Source: Xenorhabdus sp. IM139775 (GTDB taxonomy: Bacteria > Pseudomonadota > Gammaproteobacteria > Enterobacterales > Enterobacteriaceae). From it: a DNA stretch of 64,000 nt. The DNA lies in contig NZ_JAQRFK010000010.1 of assembly GCF_028598745.1 (NCBI RefSeq), positions 1 to 64,000 of the forward strand. The letters are read 5' to 3'. The notes beneath the pieces were generated by a model. That model saw nothing but the letters and a program-made list of their open reading frames with translations. It was not told the DNA's origin and did no database searches. Positions 39,808-50,633 of this stretch are shown piece by piece. A program made the translations under genes and the position numbers. How positions within the stretch are numbered: position 1 is the first letter of the stretch; the number at the start of each line of letters is the position of its first letter.

Positions 39808-40998
39808 ATGCTAGACAGTCAGGTTATCGCAACCATCAAATCGACCATTCCACTCATTGTTTCTACCGGCCCCAAGCTAACGGCGCATTTTTACGAGCGT
39901 ATGTTCAAGCATCATCCTGAATTAAAAGATATCTTTAATATGAGTCACCAAATCAATGGTGATCAGCGTGAAGCGCTTTTCAATGCCCTTTGCGCTTATG
40001 CCGCCAATATCGATAACCTGTCAGCGCTATTGCCTGCCGTAGAAAAAATTGCCCATAAACATGCCAGCCTCAACATTCAACCTGAACATTATCAGATTGT
40101 CGGTAAGCACCTGCTGGCAACCCTTGATGAACTGTTTCATCCCGGTGACGAAGTGCTCAGTGCTTGGGGAGAAGCCTATAACCTGTTGGCGAATGTCTTT
40201 ATCCATCGGGAAGAGGAAATTTATCAAAACGGTGAGTCCCTCGAGGGCGGTTGGCGTGATCTGCGGCCGTTCCGTGTCAGCCGGAAACAGCCACAAAGTG
40301 ATGTCATTACCAGCTTTGAGTTTGTACCGGTTGATGGTGATAAGGTCATGGATTACAAACCGGGGCAATATTTGGCGATCTATATTGAAGATCCCAGCTT
40401 TGAAAACCGTGAAATTCGCCAATATTCGCTGACTGCCGCACCCAATGGCACCAGTTATCAAATTGCCATTAAACGTGAACCGCAGGGCAAGGTGTCAAAT
40501 CACATGCACGACAAGGTACAAGCAGGGGATACTGTGATGCTGGCCGCGCCACGCGGTGATTTTTTCCTTGATGTGCAATCTGGTACGCCGGTGACGCTGA
40601 TTTCGGCGGGCGTGGGCCTGACGCCCATGATGAGTATGTTGCAATACCTGCATAACCAACATCATGCCGGAGCGGTAAACTGGTTCCACGCCGCAGAACA
40701 TGGGGGTTATCATGCTTTCGCCAATCAAGTGAATGAAATGTCCCAATCCATGCCTAATCTGCATTCACAAGTTTGGTATCGCGAACCCAGAGATAGCGAT
40801 CAGAAAGGCATCCACTACCAACACACCGGACTGATGGATCTCTCTTTCGTGAAAGACGCCATAACCGCAGAAGGGATGCAATTCTATTTCTGCGGACCTG
40901 TGGCTTTTATGCAGCATATCGCCAGACAGTTGCTGGCAATGGGCATTGATGAACAGCATATCCATTATGAGTGTTTTGGCCCGCATAAGGTCATGTAA
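39808..40998 (+). CDS. hmp: Flavohemoglobin, nitric oxide dioxygenase
   Basis: Hmp oxidises nitric oxide to nitrate using NADPH and oxygen and protects against nitrosative stress, relevant in an insect host. I start at ATG 39808 ([20 protein letters not shown]), 8 bases behind AGGAG; the frame is open from 39784. The 396 residues equal the E. coli length. The globin domain (1-136) has the proximal His in KIAHKHASL; the FAD domain has [14 protein letters not shown] and the NAD domain [13 protein letters not shown] and [10 protein letters not shown]. An NsrR site lies in the promoter. An hsd operon now lies downstream of it. Confidence 0.98.
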   Translation: MLDSQVIATIKSTIPLIVSTGPKLTAHFYERMFKHHPELKDIFNMSHQINGDQREALFNALCAYAANIDNLSALLPAVEKIAHKHASLNIQPEHYQIVGKHLLATLDELFHPGDEVLSAWGEAYNLLANVFIHREEEIYQNGESLEGGWRDLRPFRVSRKQPQSDVITSFEFVPVDGDKVMDYKPGQYLAIYIEDPSFENREIRQYSLTAAPNGTSYQIAIKREPQGKVSNHMHDKVQAGDTVMLAAPRGDFFLDVQSGTPVTLISAGVGLTPMMSMLQYLHNQHHAGAVNWFHAAEHGGYHAFANQVNEMSQSMPNLHSQVWYREPRDSDQKGIHYQHTGLMDLSFVKDAITAEGMQFYFCGPVAFMQHIARQLLAMGIDEQHIHYECFGPHKVM

Positions 40999-41223
40999 TA
41001 CGGCTGAGTGCGGGTTCTAACGCCCCCCAAAAAGTGACGATACTGCCTATGGTGTAGACCCACTTTTGTTAACCAATTCAGTATGCTCCATTCTCTAAAG
41101 CATGTTCAGAAACATAGCTGGGATGATATTTCCCAGCTTCCAGCATTATTCCTCACTTATTCAGCGCATGATAAATTTTTAATGAATTCAGCATGGTTTA
41201 ACCACTCCTGCTCAACTAAAAAC
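40999..41223. other. Spacer between hmp and hsdR (convergent)
   Basis: 225 bases without a gene. The probable left junction of the inserted restriction operon lies here; no direct repeat or integrase site was recognised and no classic terminator follows hmp, in line with its own terminator having been separated from it. Confidence 0.4.
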
Positions 41224-44200
41224 TCAAGCTCCTTTCAACATATCAAACACCACTCGCGCAAACCCTTTTGCCAGCTCAGGGTTAGACAGGTACTGCATCA
41301 TCATATCTTGCTGAGCGTCGTTGCTGTCCATAACCGCATCATCAATGGCTTTAGGAAAATCACCTAACATGGCTTGCTCACGTGTGTTATTAGCAATCTG
41401 CGTCATCACCGCTTGGTTTTCCGACAGCTTATCACGCACGGTAAAAGCATAATTGATCATGTCTTTGTCAGTGAGATTGTCAGTAATAAACAGGTCGTTT
41501 AAACGTGCCAGAATATTCGACAGAAACTCTTCTTTCTTATCCTTTGGCTTCGCTGTACCAATATCATTGCCTGATTTGATCTTGTATTCTTCAGCATCTT
41601 CCTGAAGTTTGAGATGTTGTTCGTGGAGTTTTGACAAACGGTAATGGCTCATCTCCACATTACTTAAATCAATCTCATCTTCTTCAATACGCTGCTCATG
41701 GAGCAACGGGCGAAGGTGACGAGCAAACAGGCTCAGCCTCTCTAAATCCTTGTCATCGTAGTCAACGATCTGCGATATAAATTCGTAGAAACGGACAAAG
41801 CTGCCGAGATCTTTTTTGAAGATATCCAGTTTGTCTTTTTCCTGTTTGCTCGCTTTAAAGTTGTTTTCCGCGTTAGTGATTAGCACCACATCACCGGTCT
41901 TCTTAGTACGTTCAAACATCTCCTTTGCCAGCACATAGGCATCAATCGCGGAGATATAGCGTTGTTTCCAGCGCTCAACAGCAGGCTTACAAATATTGCT
42001 AATCGCTGCGTTAGATTTGTTTTTGGTGAAGAACGCCTCACAGAATTGCTCAACTTCTCTCCACAGGAAAATGCCGCTGGTGCGAAGTTTCTCGAACAAC
42101 TCGAACACTAACTGTGGATCGCTGACGTCGGTTAGCTCCGCTGTTTGATAGTAAGGCTGGAAAGCGCCCAGAATGTCGTCCGGTTCATTAAAGAAATCGA
42201 GCACAAATGTTCCCGATTCTGCTTTACCCGGATAGGTACGATTTAGCCGTGAAAGTGTCTGCACACACTCCACCCCGCCCAAAGCTTTGTCGACATACAT
42301 GGCGCACAGCTTAGGTTGGTCAAAACCGGTCTGGAATTTATTCGCTACCAGCATCACCTGATAGTCATCACTATCAAAAGCTTTACGCATATCCCGGCCT
42401 TTCAGCCCAAGGTTCATACTAATTTCAGTAAACTTCTGGTTCAGCAGTGCGAGGCTATTGTGGTCGCTTTCAACGAATTCGACTTCGCCTGAAAACGCCA
42501 CCATCGCATTGATCTTCTGGTAACTGTTCTCAGCAATGTATTTATCAAACGCCAGTTTATAACGTACGGCTGCTTTACGTGAGCTGGTAACAACCATCGC
42601 TTTAGCCTGCCCACCCAGCAAATGCATCACATGCTTACGATAGTGCTCAACAATGACTTTTACTTTCTGCGAAACGTTATATTCGTGCAACGCTACCCAC
42701 TGATTCAGTTTGACCTTCGCTTTTTTGCTGTCGACTTCCCGGTCTGGATCGTCCAGCTTCTGCAAGAGCTTATAGGCCACCTTGTAGTTAGTGTAGTTCT
42801 TCAGGACATCAAGGATAAAGCCTTCTTCAATAGCCTGACGCATGGAATAGACATGGAACGCTTCGGGCTTATTGGTTTTTGACGCAGGTTCAAGCGGATT
42901 GGGGAGACGGCCAAACAATTCCAGCGTTTTGGCCTTCGGCGTCGCGGTAAACGCATAGTAGTTAAGATTATGACTACCTTTACGTGCGGCAACGGTGGCA
43001 TCCAGAATATCTTCCGAAAACAGCACTACATCGTCATCCGCCTCCTCGGTCATCAGCACTTCTTTCAGCTTGCGTGCCGTTGAGCCGCTTTGTGAAGAGT
43101 GGGCTTCGTCGGCAATCACCGCATATTTACGCTGTTTAAGGCTGATGCTGTTTTCAATTGCCTTCAGCACAAACGGGAAGGTCTGAATAGTGACGATAAT
43201 AATCGGCTGCGAGTTTTCCAGCGCGCTGGCGAGCTTTTCAGACTTCGAACCATCGCCTTCTTTATTGTTGATGCGTCCGACCACACCATCCTGATGCTCA
43301 AACTGGTAAATGGTGTCCTGAAGCTGATCGTCCAGCACGGTACGATCGGTTACCACAATCACCGAATGGAACTGCTTCTCGCCTTTCTCATCGTACAGGC
43401 GGGAAAGCTGATGGGCGGTCCAGGCAATCGAGTTGGATTTACCGGAACCCGCGCTGTGCTGAATCAGATACTTATTACCGGTGCCTTCCATCGTAGCAGC
43501 AGTAATCAGCTTGTTCACCACGTCCCACTGGTGATAGCGCGGGAAAATCAGGCTTTCTTTCTTGCCTTTCAGGCCGTTCCACTCTTCTTTTTCTTCGATT
43601 TGCAGATGCACAAAGCTGGCGAGAATTTTCAGCAGATTGTCCGGCAGCAATACCTCATTCCACAGGTAGCTGGTGGCATATTGGTTTGCATCTTCCGGGA
43701 TATCATTCCCCGCACCGCCCTCTTTTGTGCCTTTGTTGAAGGGCAGGAAGAAAGTTTTATCGCCGTCGAGTTTGGTTGCCATAAACACTTCATACTGACT
43801 GACGGCAAAGTGCACCAAAGCGCCACGTTTGAAGGTGAGCAGCGGTTCCGGTTTATTGGTGCCAGGGTCTTTGGGCAGACGCGTTTTCTTATACTGATTG
43901 ATGGCGTTTTGCACTGCTTGCTTAAACTCTGACTTAAGCTCCAGCGTGGCAATTGGCAAGCCATTCACAAACAGCACCAGATCAATGCGCCACTTTTTCG
44001 CTTTTACGCCAGATTCTTCAAATGCCGCTTTTGAGGCATGAGGGCTATAAACCAGCTCCGGTACAATGCGGCAGATATTTTGCTTATAGCGCGCCAGCGT
44101 TTCCGGGTTGAGGTTATGTTCCGGCTTAAACTGACACAGGGAAAAGCGTGCGCTATGGCTTTTTATTCCGTGACGCAATACGCCGAGCGTGCCGTAAGTG

Positions 44201-44472
44201 CGTGAGAGCATATCGGTGGCATTGATATCCGCTTTTTTCAACTGAGCCACCAGCGCATCGAGGAAATGGCGCTCGGTATCGGTGGGATAAATCTTTGAAA
44301 ACTTATCCCACTCCTGCGGCTGCGTGGTCTGCACGAAGGTCAGCGCATCCTGCGAATACAAAGCACGTTCGCGATCATAGCCATTAGATTTACCACGAAT
44401 CCAACCTTTTTCGACCATCTGCGCGATCATGTCATCCTGAAAAATCAGTTCCTTGGTGGTGTCCATACTCAT
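41224..44472 (-). CDS. hsdR: Type I restriction enzyme, R (helicase-nuclease) subunit
   Basis: HsdR is the ATP-driven translocase and nuclease of a type I restriction-modification enzyme. The 1,082-residue protein has the N-terminal PD-(D/E)xK nuclease with WRIDLVLFVNG...TLELKS (about residues 165-185), the helicase Walker A HSAGSGKSNSI (about 343), the DEAH box IADEAHSSQSG (about 455), and motif VI-like GGVECVQTLSRLNRTYPGK. The C-terminal helical part binds the methylase core. It overlaps hsdS by 4 bases (ATGA), the last gene of the operon. All recognisable motifs are intact, so an active restriction enzyme is likely. Confidence 0.97.
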   Translation of the reverse strand: MSMDTTKELIFQDDMIAQMVEKGWIRGKSNGYDRERALYSQDALTFVQTTQPQEWDKFSKIYPTDTERHFLDALVAQLKKADINATDMLSRTYGTLGVLRHGIKSHSARFSLCQFKPEHNLNPETLARYKQNICRIVPELVYSPHASKAAFEESGVKAKKWRIDLVLFVNGLPIATLELKSEFKQAVQNAINQYKKTRLPKDPGTNKPEPLLTFKRGALVHFAVSQYEVFMATKLDGDKTFFLPFNKGTKEGGAGNDIPEDANQYATSYLWNEVLLPDNLLKILASFVHLQIEEKEEWNGLKGKKESLIFPRYHQWDVVNKLITAATMEGTGNKYLIQHSAGSGKSNSIAWTAHQLSRLYDEKGEKQFHSVIVVTDRTVLDDQLQDTIYQFEHQDGVVGRINNKEGDGSKSEKLASALENSQPIIIVTIQTFPFVLKAIENSISLKQRKYAVIADEAHSSQSGSTARKLKEVLMTEEADDDVVLFSEDILDATVAARKGSHNLNYYAFTATPKAKTLELFGRLPNPLEPASKTNKPEAFHVYSMRQAIEEGFILDVLKNYTNYKVAYKLLQKLDDPDREVDSKKAKVKLNQWVALHEYNVSQKVKVIVEHYRKHVMHLLGGQAKAMVVTSSRKAAVRYKLAFDKYIAENSYQKINAMVAFSGEVEFVESDHNSLALLNQKFTEISMNLGLKGRDMRKAFDSDDYQVMLVANKFQTGFDQPKLCAMYVDKALGGVECVQTLSRLNRTYPGKAESGTFVLDFFNEPDDILGAFQPYYQTAELTDVSDPQLVFELFEKLRTSGIFLWREVEQFCEAFFTKNKSNAAISNICKPAVERWKQRYISAIDAYVLAKEMFERTKKTGDVVLITNAENNFKASKQEKDKLDIFKKDLGSFVRFYEFISQIVDYDDKDLERLSLFARHLRPLLHEQRIEEDEIDLSNVEMSHYRLSKLHEQHLKLQEDAEEYKIKSGNDIGTAKPKDKKEEFLSNILARLNDLFITDNLTDKDMINYAFTVRDKLSENQAVMTQIANNTREQAMLGDFPKAIDDAVMDSNDAQQDMMMQYLSNPELAKGFARVVFDMLKGA

Positions 44473-45779
44473 GCGGCGGCCTCCTGTGACTCCTCAACAT
44501 CCTGCGTGTTCAGTGCAACCCAGTTGCGAACGTCGATTTTTCCGGTGACGGCAGCGGAGATTAGGGCGGTGCGGCGTTCTTGGAGTAGAATAACTTGTTC
44601 ATTAGCTGCACAAATCAGATGATCGTATTTTTTTCTTTGAGTAATAATATATTCTTCAATATCACTACGTTCATTGATTTGGTAAGAGTACGCAATTTTT
44701 AAATTATTCAATGCTTCTGCTGTAAGTTTCGGCTGCGCAGAACCACTTACTATAGGACTGATATCAATGTGTTCAATTGCTTCAGACCAGAAGTCAACTA
44801 ACTCATCTTCTGACTTTAATATATGGGCGTGGTTATTCACCCAATACTTTCCTTTAGCGGAGAATGCCAATGGCGTATTTCTTGTAACTAAATTAGCACC
44901 ATCCTCGCCCACTAAAATGGTAGGTTCATCAAAAATATAATCATCTACATAATCGATTACGCCGGAGGCACCATAGTAACGATAATCACCACCACGCTTA
45001 CCTCTTTCCTCACTACTTAATGGAATTCTTCTCGAATCCTGATTCCTTAATATATATTTTATTGCACTGACAACCCAATGTTCCGGCACTTCGCCCAACC
45101 ACTCAACACCAGAATCTTTCATCGGCACATCAGGATTTAGCCCTTTGGTTACGGCATGGCTAATCACTGCCTGACGTTTTTCTTTCAGCAGTTCAATAAG
45201 TTGCTTTTGCTTGTCAATTAAGTTATCAATTTTTGCGGTTTCGTGATCGAGAAATGCTGCTATTTGAGTTTGTTCCTCAAATGAAGGGCAAGGGTATTGA
45301 ATTTCATTGAAAGCTTCAGTAGGTAAACGCCACCTTCCCAAATGAGCACTTCCTTGTCCAAGATGGAAAAAACGACGTTGTTTGTAGCCATCTTGCAATA
45401 AGTAAAGATAATAACGACTATAAAAACTATGTTTATCTCGTACAGAAAACACTCGATAGTCTGGGCTGGTTACACCATTATACGCAGAAATATCAACATA
45501 CCCTGTTAATAAATCCATATGATTCATTGCAAACTCACCTGTATATACTCTTTGATATTTTGAATAATCCATTGATAGCTGACCTTCACCGCTATCTATA
45601 TCTTTTATCTTGATCCCTTTTTGGGTTACAGATAAAACATCATAACCAATTTTACCTGCAATTCTTTTCTTGATCTCAAAGATGTATTTAAGTTTGAGCA
45701 CAGACCACTGTTGAGGAATAACGCCAACAGACTCAACCCCAGAATCCTTATATTCCGGATACGCCTTATATTTCGCCAT
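44469..45779 (-). CDS. hsdS: Type I restriction-modification specificity subunit HsdS
   Basis: HsdS recognises the bipartite DNA target. The 436-residue product has two target-recognition domains, each introduced by a similar segment (KDSGVESVGVIPQQWSVLKL at about 10 and KDSGVEWLGEVPEHWVVSAI at about 223), and two conserved coiled-coil spacers (LDHETAKIDNLIDKQKQLIE and EYIITQRKKYDHLICAANEQ). The second domain and parts of the first are clearly more AT-rich than the flanking hsdM and hsdR, as expected for domains exchanged by recombination. It overlaps hsdM by 1 base and hsdR by 4. The sequence recognised cannot be deduced. Confidence 0.96.
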   Translation of the reverse strand: MAKYKAYPEYKDSGVESVGVIPQQWSVLKLKYIFEIKKRIAGKIGYDVLSVTQKGIKIKDIDSGEGQLSMDYSKYQRVYTGEFAMNHMDLLTGYVDISAYNGVTSPDYRVFSVRDKHSFYSRYYLYLLQDGYKQRRFFHLGQGSAHLGRWRLPTEAFNEIQYPCPSFEEQTQIAAFLDHETAKIDNLIDKQKQLIELLKEKRQAVISHAVTKGLNPDVPMKDSGVEWLGEVPEHWVVSAIKYILRNQDSRRIPLSSEERGKRGGDYRYYGASGVIDYVDDYIFDEPTILVGEDGANLVTRNTPLAFSAKGKYWVNNHAHILKSEDELVDFWSEAIEHIDISPIVSGSAQPKLTAEALNNLKIAYSYQINERSDIEEYIITQRKKYDHLICAANEQVILLQERRTALISAAVTGKIDVRNWVALNTQDVEESQEAAA

Positions 45780-48139
45780 CAGGAGTGCACCTCTTGCAGC
45801 AGCTTCATAATCTCAGCGCTTACCGCATCCAGATCGGTATCAATCTCTTCCAGCGGACGCGGCGGCTGATAAACGTAGAAATGGCGGTTAAACGGAATTT
45901 CATAACCGACAACACCCACTTCCCCGTCTTTGGCATCGCGCTTATCGGCATTAATCCAGGCATCGGCCACATGCGGCAGCACTTCCGCTTTGAAGTAATT
46001 CTCAATCAGGGCGCTGGTAGATACAGCCGGATTCAGCGGAACGTTTTCGTTATCACGCAGGTCACCGTCCTGCTCAAACTCCACCACTTTGCCTTTGTAC
46101 TCAAACGCACCGTACAGTGGCTGGGCAGCTTCTTTCAGCACCTTTTTCACAACCGGCTCGGCGTCAGGATTTTTGGTGGTGATAGCACCGATAAACTGTT
46201 TGTTCTCTTTGGTATCCAGCTTAACACCTGCGGTTTTCAGTGCGCCTTTCAAAGTGAGCTGGAACTGGTTGAAGTCATTGCTGACTAACGTTTTACTACC
46301 TGCCTGTGCACCCAATGCCGTCTGAATCTGCTGCGCTTTATCCATTAATGTGCGCTGCGCCAGCCAAAGTTTACTGTCCAGCAGGTCTTTAATTTGCTTC
46401 TCTTTCAGCTCAGCAAATTCCTTTTTGATGATGCCACGGGCTTCCGCTTCAATCTCTGAGAAATCACCATAGTTATCATCCTGCCACTTTGCAGCGAACT
46501 CGTCATGCAGACGTTCCATTGGCGCGTGAAACGGCTTCGGTGCAAAGCGCAGAGAGGCGATGACCTCATCGGTCACTTGGGCAGACAAACGCAGCGGGCG
46601 TTCAATCGTCAGGCGGCGATAGCCAAAGTCAGTGCTGTTAAAGATTTTGCTGGCGAAGGTTTTCGGCGCTTCGGTTTTAACAGTGGCAGACTGACGACCA
46701 CGGTTGGATTTTTGCCCTGCGGTTTTTTCCAGCCCCAAATCACCCAACGGCGTGGTATCCACTACCTCAAAATCACCAAAGGTACGGGTGATGAGTTTAA
46801 TATCATCTTCACCCATCAAATTACGTTTAGAACCCAGCGACTTACGCATTTTGCCGCATAGGTGAGTACCATCAATCAACTGTACTTTGCCTTTGCGCTC
46901 TGACGCTTTCTTATTCGACAGGATCCAGACGTAGGTCGCAATACCCGTGTTGTAGAACATATCGGTCGGCAGCGCGACAATGCCTTCCAGTAAGTCGGCT
47001 TCCAGAATATAGCGACGGATTTCACTCTCACCGCTGCCTGCCCCGCCGGTAAACAGCGGCGAACCGTTGAGGATAATTCCGATACGCCCACCATGAGTCA
47101 CGGTGCCATCGACATTGTGGCTGTCGCGCATTTTGCTGATAAGGTGCAGCAGGAACAGCAGCGAACCATCAGACACACGCGGCAAACCAGGGCCAAAACG
47201 TCCGTTAAAGCCTTTCATCTGGTGCTCGTCGTTGATCTCACCTTCAATCTTTTTCCAGTCCACGCCAAACGGTGGGTTAGACAGCATGTAGTCAAACTGG
47301 TCCTGCGGTAGCTGGTCGTTAGAAAGGGTATTGCCCAGTTTGATGCGGCTGACGTCCTGACCTTTGATCAGCATGTCGGCTTTACAGATAGCGTAAGATT
47401 CCGGGTTCAGCTCCTGACCAAATGCACGCATCACCGCGTTAGGGTTCAGTTCATGGACGTATTCCATGCCGGAAGAAAGGAATCCGCCGGTCCCGGCTGT
47501 TGGGTCGTAAATGGTACGGATAATGCCGTCTTTCGATAACGCTTCATCATCCTCCATAAATACCAGCGAGGTAGTTAAACGTACGATATCGCGCGGGGTA
47601 AAGTGCTCCCCCGCCGTCTCGTTTGAGCTTTCCGCAAAGCGGCGGATTAATTCTTCAAACACTAACCCCATATCATGGTTAGATATTTTTTGCGGGCTGA
47701 GATCGGTGGTAGCGAATTTTTTCACCACTTTGAACAACAGATTGGCATCCTGCAAGAGGCTGACAAAGTCACTGAAATTAAAGTGTTCGAAGATTTCACG
47801 CGCATCTTTTGAGAAAGATTGGATGTAATTCTCCAGGTTGACCGCGATATCATTTTGCCCCATCTTTCCGAGATCCATCGGAGAGGAGTTGAAGAATGTC
47901 AGGCCACTGGCACGGAGCAGAAATTTCTCTTTTGCTTCTTTTGGCAGCGAACTGGTTTTCAGTTTTTCAGCCTCGGCTACCACGGCAGCTTTAGTGGCGG
48001 CTAACACGCACTCAAGACGACGCAGCAGTGTAAAAGGCAGGATCACACGCCCGTACTGAGATTGTTTAAAATCACCGCGAAGCAAGTCAGCAACCGACCA
48101 GATAAAAGCCGCCGTTTGAGAAAAGTTAGTGTCAGACAT
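45779..48139 (-). CDS. hsdM: Type I restriction-modification methyltransferase subunit HsdM
   Basis: HsdM is the adenine-N6 methyltransferase of the system. The 786-residue product has the N-terminal helical domain ([20 protein letters not shown]), the S-adenosylmethionine motif [15 protein letters not shown] and the catalytic motif NPPFGVDW, plus a long C-terminal extension (about residues 500-786) that makes it larger than classical HsdM of about 500-530 residues. Such long forms are common among HsdM homologues. It is the first gene of the hsdM-hsdS-hsdR operon, and its codon and base composition is more GC-rich than the intergenic surroundings. Confidence 0.96.
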   Translation of the reverse strand: MSDTNFSQTAAFIWSVADLLRGDFKQSQYGRVILPFTLLRRLECVLAATKAAVVAEAEKLKTSSLPKEAKEKFLLRASGLTFFNSSPMDLGKMGQNDIAVNLENYIQSFSKDAREIFEHFNFSDFVSLLQDANLLFKVVKKFATTDLSPQKISNHDMGLVFEELIRRFAESSNETAGEHFTPRDIVRLTTSLVFMEDDEALSKDGIIRTIYDPTAGTGGFLSSGMEYVHELNPNAVMRAFGQELNPESYAICKADMLIKGQDVSRIKLGNTLSNDQLPQDQFDYMLSNPPFGVDWKKIEGEINDEHQMKGFNGRFGPGLPRVSDGSLLFLLHLISKMRDSHNVDGTVTHGGRIGIILNGSPLFTGGAGSGESEIRRYILEADLLEGIVALPTDMFYNTGIATYVWILSNKKASERKGKVQLIDGTHLCGKMRKSLGSKRNLMGEDDIKLITRTFGDFEVVDTTPLGDLGLEKTAGQKSNRGRQSATVKTEAPKTFASKIFNSTDFGYRRLTIERPLRLSAQVTDEVIASLRFAPKPFHAPMERLHDEFAAKWQDDNYGDFSEIEAEARGIIKKEFAELKEKQIKDLLDSKLWLAQRTLMDKAQQIQTALGAQAGSKTLVSNDFNQFQLTLKGALKTAGVKLDTKENKQFIGAITTKNPDAEPVVKKVLKEAAQPLYGAFEYKGKVVEFEQDGDLRDNENVPLNPAVSTSALIENYFKAEVLPHVADAWINADKRDAKDGEVGVVGYEIPFNRHFYVYQPPRPLEEIDTDLDAVSAEIMKLLQEVHS

Positions 48140-48176
48140 GATTGATACCCAGAAAATGACATAAAAAAGTAACTTG

Positions 48177-48182
48177 ATTATA
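48177..48182 (-). promoter_or_regulatory. -10 box of the probable hsd promoter
   Basis: On the minus strand GAGGTATAATC contains a perfect TATAAT about 40 bases upstream of hsdM. No good -35 box is seen at 16-18 bases, so the assignment is moderate. Confidence 0.5.
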
Positions 48183-48325
48183 CCTCACTAGACATACCAT
48201 GCTTTAACTTATAGCGCATTCAGTCCAACTTAAGTAGGTTGACATCAATTACTGTACCAAAGGATTGAAGTAATTTCTGGTGGATGTTATTGGGTGATCT
48301 ACTTGGATGGTAATACGCAACAAAA
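48183..48325. other. Spacer upstream of the hsd operon
   Basis: About 140 AT-rich bases in which I see no gene or clear site; together with the neighbouring structured element it makes up the hsdM-glnB intergenic region. The right junction of the hsd insertion probably lies here. Confidence 0.35.
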
Positions 48326-48457
48326 TTGTTATTTACAAAATGTTAGCTTATTACACGCAAAGAATATAAGTGATAACGGCTAAAAATCAGCCATCCCCAT
48401 ACTCATCTCCCATTCGGGTGTGGGCTGACTGACGAGTTGCCGTTATCACTTTTTTTC
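48326..48457 (+). ncRNA. Candidate structured small RNA or displaced terminator between hsdM and glnB
   Basis: A 13-bp outer stem (48368-48380 with 48439-48451, AAGTGATAACGGC and its complement) encloses about 58 bases with further pairings (TCAGCC with GGCTGA; CCC-ATTC-GGG). It ends in TTTTTTTC on the plus strand, as a Rho-independent terminator. Just upstream is a promoter-like pair, TTGTTA (48326-48331) and TATTAC (48349-48354) with a 17-base spacer, predicting a start near 48361 and an RNA of about 95 bases. Alternatively it is the original hmp terminator, or serves glnB on the other strand. I do not recognise it as a known RNA. Confidence 0.45.
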
Positions 48458-48477
48458 AGGCGGTTGCAGTGGCTTGA

Positions 48478-48828
<351 letters not shown>

Positions 48829-48831
48829 TTA

Positions 48832-50454
48832 TTACCAGTTTTTACGCCCGAAACCAGACGTAATCGGGTAGCGTCTGTCTTTGCCAAAATCACGCTGCGT
48901 AATGCGGGGACCAATCGGTGCCTGACGACGTTTATATTCATTGATATCAACCAGCCGGATCACCTTGCGCACAGTGGCTTCATCAAAACCTTCCGCAACC
49001 AGATCAGCCACGGATTTATCTTTTTCAACATATCCTTCGAGAATAGCATCCAGCATGTCATACGGAGGCAGGCTGTCCTGATCCAGTTGATCAGGTGCTA
49101 ACTCCGCTGAGGGTGGGCGATCAATCACACGCTGGGGGATCGCCGGCGAGAGGGTATTACGATAGTTAGCTAAGGCAAATACCATCGTTTTAGGGACATC
49201 TTTCAACGCATTAAAGCCCCCCGCCATATCACCATACAGGGTTGAATAGCCGACGGCGGATTCACTTTTGTTGCTGGTCGTCAATACCAAGCGACGACGC
49301 TTGTTAGACATGGCCATCAGAATAACCGCGCGGCAACGTGCCTGTAAGTTCTCTTCCGTTGTGTCTTTTTCGGTTCCCGCGAACATCGGCTCAAGCTGGG
49401 CCATAAACGCATCAAACATCGGCTCAATGGAAACGACATCAAATTCAACCCCCAGCAATTCGGCTTGTTCCCGGGCATCATGGATACTCATTTCTGAGGT
49501 ATAACGGAATGGCATCATGACCGCCTGCACATGATCTTTCCCCAACGCATCCACGGCTATCGCCAAGGTTAACCCTGAGTCAATACCGCCAGATAACCCT
49601 AGCAAGGCACCGTTAAAGCCATTTTTCTGCACATAATCACGTACAGAAAGCACCAAGGCTTTGTAGATTTGCGCCAGCGGTGGCAATTGAGGGATCGGAT
49701 CAGCCATTAACTCAATATTCATCTCATTGAAACGGCACTGCTCAACCTGCTCATCAAACGCTGCCATGCGATGCGTAATGTCACCATTGGCATCAAAGAC
49801 CTTAGAACAACCATCAAAGATGAGCTGATCCTGCCCGCCGACCTGATTAAGATAGATAATTGGCAGGTGGGTACGCTGACAATGAGACTTAATTAATGTG
49901 CTGCGAATATTGGGTTTTTCACGGTTATACGGAGAAGCGTTAATCGACAAGATGATTTCTGCTCCGGCCTGTTTCAGGGCGTCAACCGGGGCGTCAAACC
50001 ACAAGTCTTCACAAATCAATAACCCCAGTTGATAGCCTTTGAAAGGTATCACACAGCGTTGATCACCTGCTTTAAAATAACGCTCTTCATCAAAGACACC
50101 ATAATTTGGCAGTAGCTGCTTGAAATAACGTGCCACTATTTCCCCTTGCCAAAACAGGGAAAGCGCGTTGTAGAGTTTGCCATCCTGTTGCCACGGATGC
50201 CCGACTAAAATACCCACCTGAGAACTTGCTGCTTGCAAACGAATCAATTGTTCACGACAACGCTGATGCAAATCAGGACGGAACAACAAATCTTCAGGAA
50301 AATAGCCAGACAGCGCCAGCTCAGAAAACATAACCAGATCAGCACCTTTTGCTTGCTGTTCCTTGACTGTCTGCAACATGCGTTCGCTGTTGCCTTCAAT
50401 GTCTCCCACCAGCCAATTTAACTGGGCAAGAGCGATATTAAGAGTACGGCTCAT
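48832..50454 (-). CDS. nadE: Glutamine-dependent NAD+ synthetase (two-domain form)
   Basis: This enzyme makes NAD from deamido-NAD and ATP, taking ammonia from glutamine. I start at ATG 50454 (MSRTLNIALAQLNWLVGDIE), since the upstream extension to 50484 is unsupported. The 540-residue product has an N-terminal nitrilase-like glutaminase domain (1-260; catalytic Glu in FSELALSGYFPED, Lys, and Cys in LLICEDLWFD) and a C-terminal synthetase domain with the P-loop LGLSGGIDSGLT. E. coli has only the short ammonia-dependent NadE elsewhere; this large form beside glnB is typical of Yersinia and Photorhabdus relatives. Confidence 0.95.
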   Translation of the reverse strand: MSRTLNIALAQLNWLVGDIEGNSERMLQTVKEQQAKGADLVMFSELALSGYFPEDLLFRPDLHQRCREQLIRLQAASSQVGILVGHPWQQDGKLYNALSLFWQGEIVARYFKQLLPNYGVFDEERYFKAGDQRCVIPFKGYQLGLLICEDLWFDAPVDALKQAGAEIILSINASPYNREKPNIRSTLIKSHCQRTHLPIIYLNQVGGQDQLIFDGCSKVFDANGDITHRMAAFDEQVEQCRFNEMNIELMADPIPQLPPLAQIYKALVLSVRDYVQKNGFNGALLGLSGGIDSGLTLAIAVDALGKDHVQAVMMPFRYTSEMSIHDAREQAELLGVEFDVVSIEPMFDAFMAQLEPMFAGTEKDTTEENLQARCRAVILMAMSNKRRRLVLTTSNKSESAVGYSTLYGDMAGGFNALKDVPKTMVFALANYRNTLSPAIPQRVIDRPPSAELAPDQLDQDSLPPYDMLDAILEGYVEKDKSVADLVAEGFDEATVRKVIRLVDINEYKRRQAPIGPRITQRDFGKDRRYPITSGFGRKNW

Positions 50455-50526
50455 AAAATGCGGCTCTCCTAGGCCATAAATCATCGACCTGCCTTACTGA
50501 CGTTTGGCAGTAAAGCGATTCATCGC

Positions 50527-50564
50527 TATACCCTGTATTTTTCATCTTGAATACGACGGGTATA
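50527..50564. repeat. Palindrome-ended repeat (copy B), short form
   Basis: TATACCCTGTATTTTTCATC followed by TTGAATACGACGGGTATA. The ends are inverted repeats of each other and related to the termini at 7291-7395 and 63572-63635. It sits between nadE and glrR. Confidence 0.7.
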
Positions 50565-50633
50565 TCATTTCTATTTGATGTCAGTATGTTAATGTCAGTA
50601 TTCAGTGTAAGAATATCTGGAGTAGCAGAAAAG

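Noticed and set aside
43099..43932. Long open frame of 277 residues on the plus strand inside hsdR
   Set aside because: It is antisense to a well-supported helicase region, has no recognisable product and follows from codon bias of hsdR.
45785..46288. 167-residue open frame antisense to hsdM
   Set aside because: Product has no recognisable features; hsdM is clearly the real gene.
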